Shown piece by piece: positions 46,972 to 52,108 of a DNA stretch of 52,108 bases (its first letter is position 1; every line of letters starts with the position of its first letter). The DNA comes from Sideroxydans sp. Lineage in GTDB: Bacteria > Pseudomonadota > Gammaproteobacteria > Burkholderiales > Gallionellaceae. The DNA lies in contig DAIDAG010000067.1 of the NCBI GenBank assembly GCA_027310725.1, forward strand, positions 1 through 52,108, given 5' to 3'. Under the pieces are notes generated by a model. The model worked only from the letters and a program-made list of their open reading frames with translations. It did not search any database and was not told the DNA's origin. The translations under genes were made by a program, and so were the position numbers.

Positions 46972-48737
46972 GTCTGTTCGCTGCAAAAAAGGTGGCGATT
47001 CTTGCCACCCTGCTTGGCTTTGTACATCGCCTGATCGGCCCGCGAAAGCAGAGCGTCAAAATTCTTCCCATCCTCCGGGTAAATGCTGATCCCGATGCTG
47101 AACGACACTGTGGCTTCCGCCTCGCCATCCAGCGCGTAGGGCTGCACTGCGATATCGAGCAGCTTTTTCGCCACCCCCCTGATGCTTTCCCTGTCCTTAA
47201 CGTCTCGCAGCAGAACGGTGAATTCGTCACCGCCCAGGCGCGCCACGGTATCGCCGGAGCGGACGCATACCCTGATACGCTCGGCAACCGATTCCAGAAG
47301 ACAATCTCCGTTGTTGTGTCCGTGCAGGTCGTTCACTGCCTTGAAACCATCCAGATCGATGAACATCACCGCCAGTTTGGTCTGCGTGCGTTGTGCCTGC
47401 GCAATGGCCTGCTGCACGCGGTCCCGGAACAGCATGCGATTGGGCAGATGTGTCAGCGAATCGTGGTAGGCCAGGTAATGTATCTCTTCCTCCAAGCGCT
47501 TCTTCTCTGAAATATCCTGCTGTACCGCCAGGAAGTGCGTCAATTCGCCTTTGCCGTCATACAAGGGCGAAATACTTTGCGCGACGGTATAAAGCCCGCC
47601 CGTCCTGGAGCGGTTCACGATTTCCCCGCGCCAATGATTGCCGTCCAGAACGGTCGTCCACATCTCGCTCCAGAATGATGGCTGATGCTCGCCCGAGTTG
47701 AATATGCGCGGGTTGGACCCGGTGATCTCATCTGTCGTGTAGCCGCTGTAGCGGCTCAGTGCCTCGTTCATCCATTCGATGACTCCGTCACGGCGGGTAA
47801 TGAACATGGCGTTCGCCGCATTGTTCATGGCAGCCTGCATCAGGCGCAACTCCTGCTGTTCCTGCGCCCCCAGCATCGCCACCGTAACGCGCCCGGCAAA
47901 TGCGGACAGGCGGCTGATCGTCAATTTATCGAAGGTATTTTCGTGCGCCGAGTACATGACCAGCGCACCTGCAACTTCATTTTTTATGCCCAGCGGCATG
48001 GCCAGGGCGCTGCGCATACCGTACCGCTCTGCTCGCTCGCGCCATAGCGCGAACCGGGGCGAGTCTAAAGACATGGTTTCAGCCTTGTTGCCGCGTATCG
48101 ACCTGCCTGTGATTCCCTGTCCCTGTGGCGTGTCGTCCCAACGCACCCCGATACCTTCCAGATATGCCGATTCACCGGCCGACGCCAGCGGTTCAACCCG
48201 TCCATCCTCCATCCTGGCGCCGATCCAGACCAGTTTGAGGTCGAACAATTCCGCCATGCGGCGGCAGATGCGCTCGTTCAACGAACGCATGTCATAGCCG
48301 CGCAGAATGAGCTGATCGATCTCCTGCATCAAATAGTCCGCCACCACCTGCTCGCGCAGATTACTGCGCAGGATCGCACTCACCATCTCGCGTTGCATGC
48401 TGGGCAGCAGCCGTTCCATCTGATCGAGCGCGATGCAATCCTGCGCGCCGAGGCGCATCGCCTCGGCCAGCGGAAGCGGCTCCATACCGTCATTCAATAC
48501 GATCAGTGGAATATCCAGCGTTCGACAGCGCAAGGCATACACTACGGTTTCGATGGTGAGCTCGGCAGATGAGCCAAGGAGCAACACATCCCAGTTTTGC
48601 TGCAGATGACCGTCCAGCGTCACCTCATCGCTTGCCTGCTCATAATGCACTTCACAATCCTCGGCCTGCAAATGCCCGATGATCTTCGCCATATTGCCTA
48701 CCGATATCGCGGCGAACAACACCCGCAATTCATTCAT
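46968..48737 (-). CDS. Pseudo-receiver/GAF/PAS/GGDEF diguanylate cyclase
   Basis: A 589-residue cytoplasmic signalling protein. Residues 1-125 look like a response-regulator fold, but the phospho-acceptor position (W-D-V-L-L-L-G-S-S) has no aspartate, so it is a pseudo-receiver. A GAF domain follows (about 150-290), then a PAS domain (about 300-420), then GGDEF (about 430-585). The active loop reads G-G-D-E-F intact, with an R-S-G-D inhibitory site five residues before it, so it should make c-di-GMP and be product-inhibited. There is no EAL domain. It overlaps the response-regulator gene by four bases and is convergent with the mutase gene. Confidence 0.92.
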
Positions 48738-49192
48738 AACGGTATGGATTGTGAATAAGGATGATTCAGCCCCTTGCCGCTCAGCCAGCCAAGAGCGGCA
48801 AGTTCCTGCAGGAGTTGCGTGAATTCGGCGTGATTCACCGGTTTCTTGACAAAGCTGTTGGCCCCGATCTGGTAACTCAGCACGACGTCGGATGGCTCAT
48901 GCAGTTCCGAAAACACGACAATAGGCACTTCCTGCAAACGGTCCTCCATGCGCAAAGTGCGCAACACGGCCAAGCCGGCCAATTTGGGAAGTTTCAGGTC
49001 GAGCAAAATCAGGCGGGGCATGGAATAGCCCCGTTTGACGGTATCGGACAGCCATTCCAGTGCCTCGGTCGCATCCCGCGCCACTGCGAGGTGCAGCTGG
49101 TCTGGACAACTCGCCACCGCCTGTTGTATCAGAAGGACTTCGGCTTCGCCGTCTTCAACCAACAAAATCGTTTCGTTCGCTTGTCTGAGCAT
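48734..49192 (-). CDS. Single-domain response regulator, Rcp1-like
   Basis: A 152-residue stand-alone receiver. The acidic pair E13-D14, the phospho-acceptor D65 (L-I-L-L-D-L-K-L-P) and K116 (F-V-K-K-P-V) are all in place, so it should be phosphorylatable. The pattern L-L-V-E-D-G-E-A-E-V-L-L-I-Q is typical of the Rcp1-type group that works with phytochrome-like or hybrid kinases. No histidine kinase is nearby. Its stop overlaps the start of the GGDEF gene, so the two are probably made together and may form one signalling pair. Confidence 0.92.
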   Translation of the reverse strand: MLRQANETILLVEDGEAEVLLIQQAVASCPDQLHLAVARDATEALEWLSDTVKRGYSMPRLILLDLKLPKLAGLAVLRTLRMEDRLQEVPIVVFSELHEPSDVVLSYQIGANSFVKKPVNHAEFTQLLQELAALGWLSGKGLNHPYSQSIPL

Positions 49193-49356
49193 CGCCCGGC
49201 TTCACCCTTGAATTATCAGGAAACGATACCGCATATCCGGCGCGTGCAGCCTGGCTCCAAAATCATCTCCATTCCTGAGTGCAACCCTACACTAACGGAA
49301 CGAATCTTGGCAACCGGACCCAGCGCCAATCTCGCGGGAATCTTCTGCGTATTTGT

Positions 49357-51978
49357 TCAAAGCTTGGCCTTCACCCAAGCGGCAACCGAAGCCAGCGCTG
49401 CGGCCAGATGTTCGGGTTGCGTGCCCCCGGCTTGCGCCATATCCGGACGTCCGCCACCTTTGCCACCGACCTGTTGGGCGACGAAGTTGACCAACTCTCC
49501 CGCTTTCACCTTCGCGGTGGAATCGGCCGTCACCCCGGCAATCAGGCTCACTTTGGCGTCGTTCACCGCAGCCAGCAGAATCACGGCAGATTTGAGTTTG
49601 TCTTTCAGCTTGTCCAGCGTTTCACGCAACACGGCCGCATCAGCGCCTTCCAGCGTGGCGACCAGCACTTTCACTCCGTTGACGTCCTGCGCTTGCGCCA
49701 GCAACTCGTCGCCTTGGGCGGATGCGAGTCTGGATTTCAACGCGGCCAGCTCTTTCTCCAGCGACTTGACGTTGTCGAGAATCTGCCCGACGCGGGCGGC
49801 GGCTTCCTGCGGTTGCGACTTCACCGCATCGGCCACTTGCTGCAACTGCTGTTCCTGCTCTTGCACCAGCGCCAGTGCACCTTCGCCCGTCACTGCCTCG
49901 ACACGGCGCACCCCCGCTGCCACTCCGCTTTCGGCCACGATCTTGAACAGGCCGATGTCGCCGGTGCGCTTCACGTGCGTACCGCCGCACAGTTCACGGG
50001 AGGACCCGATATCCAGCACGCGCACTTCATCGCCATATTTCTCGCCGAACAACATCATCGCGCCGGTCTTCTGCGCATCCTCGATATTCATCACACGTGC
50101 CTGGCATTCGGCATTGGCCAAAATCTCGGCATTCACTATGCTTTCCACTTTGCGAATCTCGGCATCCGTCATCGGTTGCGTTTGCACGAAGTCGAAACGC
50201 GTCTTGTCCGCATCAACCTGCGAACCCTTTTGCTGCACATGCGAGCCCAGCACTTCGCGCAACGCCTTGTGCATCAAGTGCGTTGCGGAGTGGTTGCGTA
50301 CGGTGCGACTGCGCGCAGCGACATCCACCCTGGCGGTAACGCCGTTGCCTACGGTCATCTTTCCGGTCTTCACCACACCGTGATGCCCGAACACGGCAGC
50401 CTGGATCTTCTGCGTGTCTTCCACCGCGAAGATGCCGTGCACGCTGCGCAGTTCGCCGCAGTCGCCGACCTGGCCGCCCGACTCGGCATAGAACGGGGTG
50501 TCGTCCAGCACCACCACGCCCGTGTCGCCTTCGTTCAGTTCATTCACTTCAACGCCATCCTTGTACAAGGCAAGAATGTTTCCCTTGTGCTCCAATGTGT
50601 CGTAGCCATGGAAAGTGGTCGCCGGGCCGGAGTATTCGAGGTTTGCCGCCATCTTGAACTTGCCTGCCGCACGCGCCTGTTCCTTCTGGCGCGCCATCGC
50701 CGTAGTGAATGCAGTTTCGTCCACCGTCACGCTGCGTTCGCGGCAGATGTCGGCAGTGAGATCAAGCGGAAAACCATAGGTATCGTGCAGCTTGAACGCG
50801 GTCTCGCCGTTGAACACCTTGCTGCCCGCCTTGTCCATTTCGGCCAGGTCGGCTTCAAGGATCGCCATGCCGTGTTCGATGGTCGCAAAGAAACGCTCCT
50901 CTTCCAGCTTGAGTATCCCCTTGATACGCGTCTGCTCTGTGGTCAACTCGGGATATGCCGCCCCCATCTCCGCCACCAGATCGGGCACCATTTTGTAGAA
51001 GAATGCGTCGCGTGCGCCCAGCTTGTAGCCGTGACGGATGGCACGGCGGATGATGCGGCGCAGCACGTAACCGCGGCCTTCGTTACCCGGGATCACGCCG
51101 TCGGCGATCAGGAAGGAACACGCGCGGATATGGTCTGCCAATACTTTCAGCGAAGGCGAATCGAGGTCGGTGCAGTGGGTCTCGCGCGCCGCCGCCTTGA
51201 TCAGCGCCTGGAACAGGTCGATCTCGTAGTTGGCATGCACATGCTGCAGCACCGCCGAGATGCGCTCCAGCCCCATGCCGGTGTCGACAGAAGGCTTGGG
51301 CAGCGGATGCATCACGCCCGCCTCGTCGCGGTTGAACTGCATGAACACGTTGTTCCAGATCTCGATGAAGCGGTCGCCGTCTTCGCCGGGACTGCCGGGA
51401 GGGCCGCCGGGGATGTGCTCGCCGTGATCATAGAATATCTCGGTGCAGGGGCCGCAGGGCCCGGTATCGCCCATCATCCAGAAATTGTCGGACGCATAGC
51501 GCGCGCCCTTGTTGTCGCCGATGCGGATCACGCGCTCGGCCGGCACTCCGATCTCTTTGGTCCAGATGTCGTAGGCCTCGTCGTCCTCGGCATACACGGT
51601 GACGGTGAGCTTGTCCTTGGGCAGCTTGAACACCACCGTGAGCAGTTCCCACGCATAGTTGATGGCGTCGCGCTTGAAATAATCGCCGAAACTGAAGTTG
51701 CCCAGCATCTCGAAGAAGGTGTGATGGCGCGCGGTGTAGCCGACGTTTTCCAGGTCGTTGTGCTTGCCGCCGGCACGCACGCACTTCTGCGAAGTCGTGG
51801 CGCGAGTGTAGGGACGTTTGTCGAAACCGAGGAACACGTCCTTGAACTGGTTCATGCCCGCGTTAGTGAACAACAGCGTCGGGTCTTCGTGCGGGACCAG
51901 CGAACTGGAGGCAACTATCGTATGGCCTTTAGAGGCAAAATAATCGAGGAACTTCTGGCGGATTTCGCTGCTTTTCAT
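49357..51978 (-). CDS. alaS: Alanyl-tRNA synthetase
   Basis: AlaS (873 residues) charges tRNA-Ala and edits mischarged Ser and Gly. Class II core motifs are visible ([16 protein letters not shown] near 90 and G-M-G-L-E-R-I near 238). The editing site has H-S-A-T-H (about 562) and C-G-G-T-H (about 663). A coiled segment and the C-Ala domain ([15 protein letters not shown]) follow. The leader upstream holds a six-pair hairpin at 52015-52031, possibly regulatory. The gene is separated from the response regulator by 164 bases. Confidence 0.98.
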   Translation of the reverse strand: MKSSEIRQKFLDYFASKGHTIVASSSLVPHEDPTLLFTNAGMNQFKDVFLGFDKRPYTRATTSQKCVRAGGKHNDLENVGYTARHHTFFEMLGNFSFGDYFKRDAINYAWELLTVVFKLPKDKLTVTVYAEDDEAYDIWTKEIGVPAERVIRIGDNKGARYASDNFWMMGDTGPCGPCTEIFYDHGEHIPGGPPGSPGEDGDRFIEIWNNVFMQFNRDEAGVMHPLPKPSVDTGMGLERISAVLQHVHANYEIDLFQALIKAAARETHCTDLDSPSLKVLADHIRACSFLIADGVIPGNEGRGYVLRRIIRRAIRHGYKLGARDAFFYKMVPDLVAEMGAAYPELTTEQTRIKGILKLEEERFFATIEHGMAILEADLAEMDKAGSKVFNGETAFKLHDTYGFPLDLTADICRERSVTVDETAFTTAMARQKEQARAAGKFKMAANLEYSGPATTFHGYDTLEHKGNILALYKDGVEVNELNEGDTGVVVLDDTPFYAESGGQVGDCGELRSVHGIFAVEDTQKIQAAVFGHHGVVKTGKMTVGNGVTARVDVAARSRTVRNHSATHLMHKALREVLGSHVQQKGSQVDADKTRFDFVQTQPMTDAEIRKVESIVNAEILANAECQARVMNIEDAQKTGAMMLFGEKYGDEVRVLDIGSSRELCGGTHVKRTGDIGLFKIVAESGVAAGVRRVEAVTGEGALALVQEQEQQLQQVADAVKSQPQEAAARVGQILDNVKSLEKELAALKSRLASAQGDELLAQAQDVNGVKVLVATLEGADAAVLRETLDKLKDKLKSAVILLAAVNDAKVSLIAGVTADSTAKVKAGELVNFVAQQVGGKGGGRPDMAQAGGTQPEHLAAALASVAAWVKAKL

Positions 51979-52014
51979 CTGGACACCAATCGACGCGATT
52001 TATTCAATAAATAC

Positions 52015-52031
52015 GCCGCCCGAATGGCGGC
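52015..52031 (-). promoter_or_regulatory. Hairpin in the alaS leader
   Basis: A perfect six-pair stem (GCCGCC / GGCGGC, loop of five) lies about 37 bases upstream of the alaS ATG. On the minus strand it is followed by a moderately AT-rich stretch rather than a clean T run. It may be the end of the upstream gene's transcript or a leader element; a TATGAT box (plus 52044-52049) sits just upstream of it. Confidence 0.35.
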
Positions 52032-52064
52032 ATCAAGGCATGAATCATACCATTTGATGCCCTT

Positions 52065-52106
52065 GTCCTGTCAGTCCTCCCCCGTTGCGGAGGAAAGTTT
52101 CAGGAC
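52065..52106. repeat. Two-tier inverted repeat at the window end
   Basis: Outer arms GTCCTG (52065-52070) and CAGGAC (52101-52106) enclose inner arms TCCTCC (52075-52080) and GGAGGA (52089-52094) with an eight-base loop. The nested layout suggests a folded RNA or a protein site upstream of alaS. Too little flanking sequence is available to say which strand matters. Confidence 0.35.
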
Positions 52107-52108
52107 CT

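Noticed and set aside
52065..52108. Resemblance of GGAGGAAAGT to the conserved P4 region of RNase P RNA
   Set aside because: The following bases (TTCAGGACCT) do not continue the invariant RNase P sequence, and no further core can be seen before the window ends.

Overview
The window is a 52 kb stretch of a gram-negative, betaproteobacterium-like chromosome. Supporting signs are EF-P with arginine at position 32 next to its rhamnosyltransferase EarP, a two-domain GlnE next to yhdP, the block ribF-ileS-lspA-ispH, the trio ilvE / CHCC zinc finger / waaF, and a minor-pilin cluster ending in pilY1 and pilE. The general look (Nitrosomonadales or Gallionellaceae type) is an inference from gene content; no rRNA or species marker is present.

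Layout. 1-3.4 kb: a universal stress protein, a small acidic protein, a small lipoprotein, an alpha/beta hydrolase and an outer-membrane beta-barrel. 3.7-6.4 kb: a lone GspE/PilB-type ATPase and a sugar-phosphate mutarotase, closed by a bidirectional terminator. 6.5-12.5 kb (minus strand): a very tight six-gene run, membrane fusion protein, ABC ATPase, two MacB/FtsX permeases, earP and efp. 12.5-17.0 kb: two large predicted lipoproteins lying between a complete tRNA-Thr gene and a shortened copy of the same tRNA in the same orientation, which looks like an old tRNA-targeted insertion. 17-18 kb: a ThiO-like FAD oxidase. 18.6-27.4 kb: type IV pilus minor pilins (fimT, pilV, pilW, pilX on plus; pilY1 and pilE on minus), arranged tail to tail. 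27.6-32.7 kb: ispH, lspA, ileS, ribF (minus). 32.8-39.1 kb: tldD, a nitrilase-family amidase and yhdP (minus). 39.2-41.9 kb: glnE. 41.9-43.2 kb: a membrane class III adenylate cyclase. 43.4-47.0 kb: ilvE, a CHCC zinc-finger protein, waaF and a phosphomannomutase/phosphoglucomutase. 47.0-49.2 kb: a GAF-PAS-GGDEF protein with a single-domain response regulator. 49.4-52.0 kb: alaS.

How they work together. Most of the window is core physiology: translation quality (EF-P/EarP, IleS, AlaS), isoprenoid, flavin and lipoprotein maturation (IspH, RibF, LspA), nitrogen control (GlnE), envelope building (YhdP, WaaF, the hexose-phosphate mutase, LspA) and surface motility or adhesion (minor pilins and PilY1). 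LspA would mature the predicted lipoproteins. Two nucleotide-second-messenger enzymes (cAMP and c-di-GMP type) lie within about 6 kb of each other. The least ordinary parts are the tRNA-flanked lipoprotein pair, one member of which shows seven regular repeats suggesting a seven-bladed propeller; the cysteine-repeat insertion in PilY1; the inverted pilY1-pilE arm; and the fusion of an export operon to the EF-P modification genes. No CRISPR array, transposase, integrase or intact mobile element was seen.
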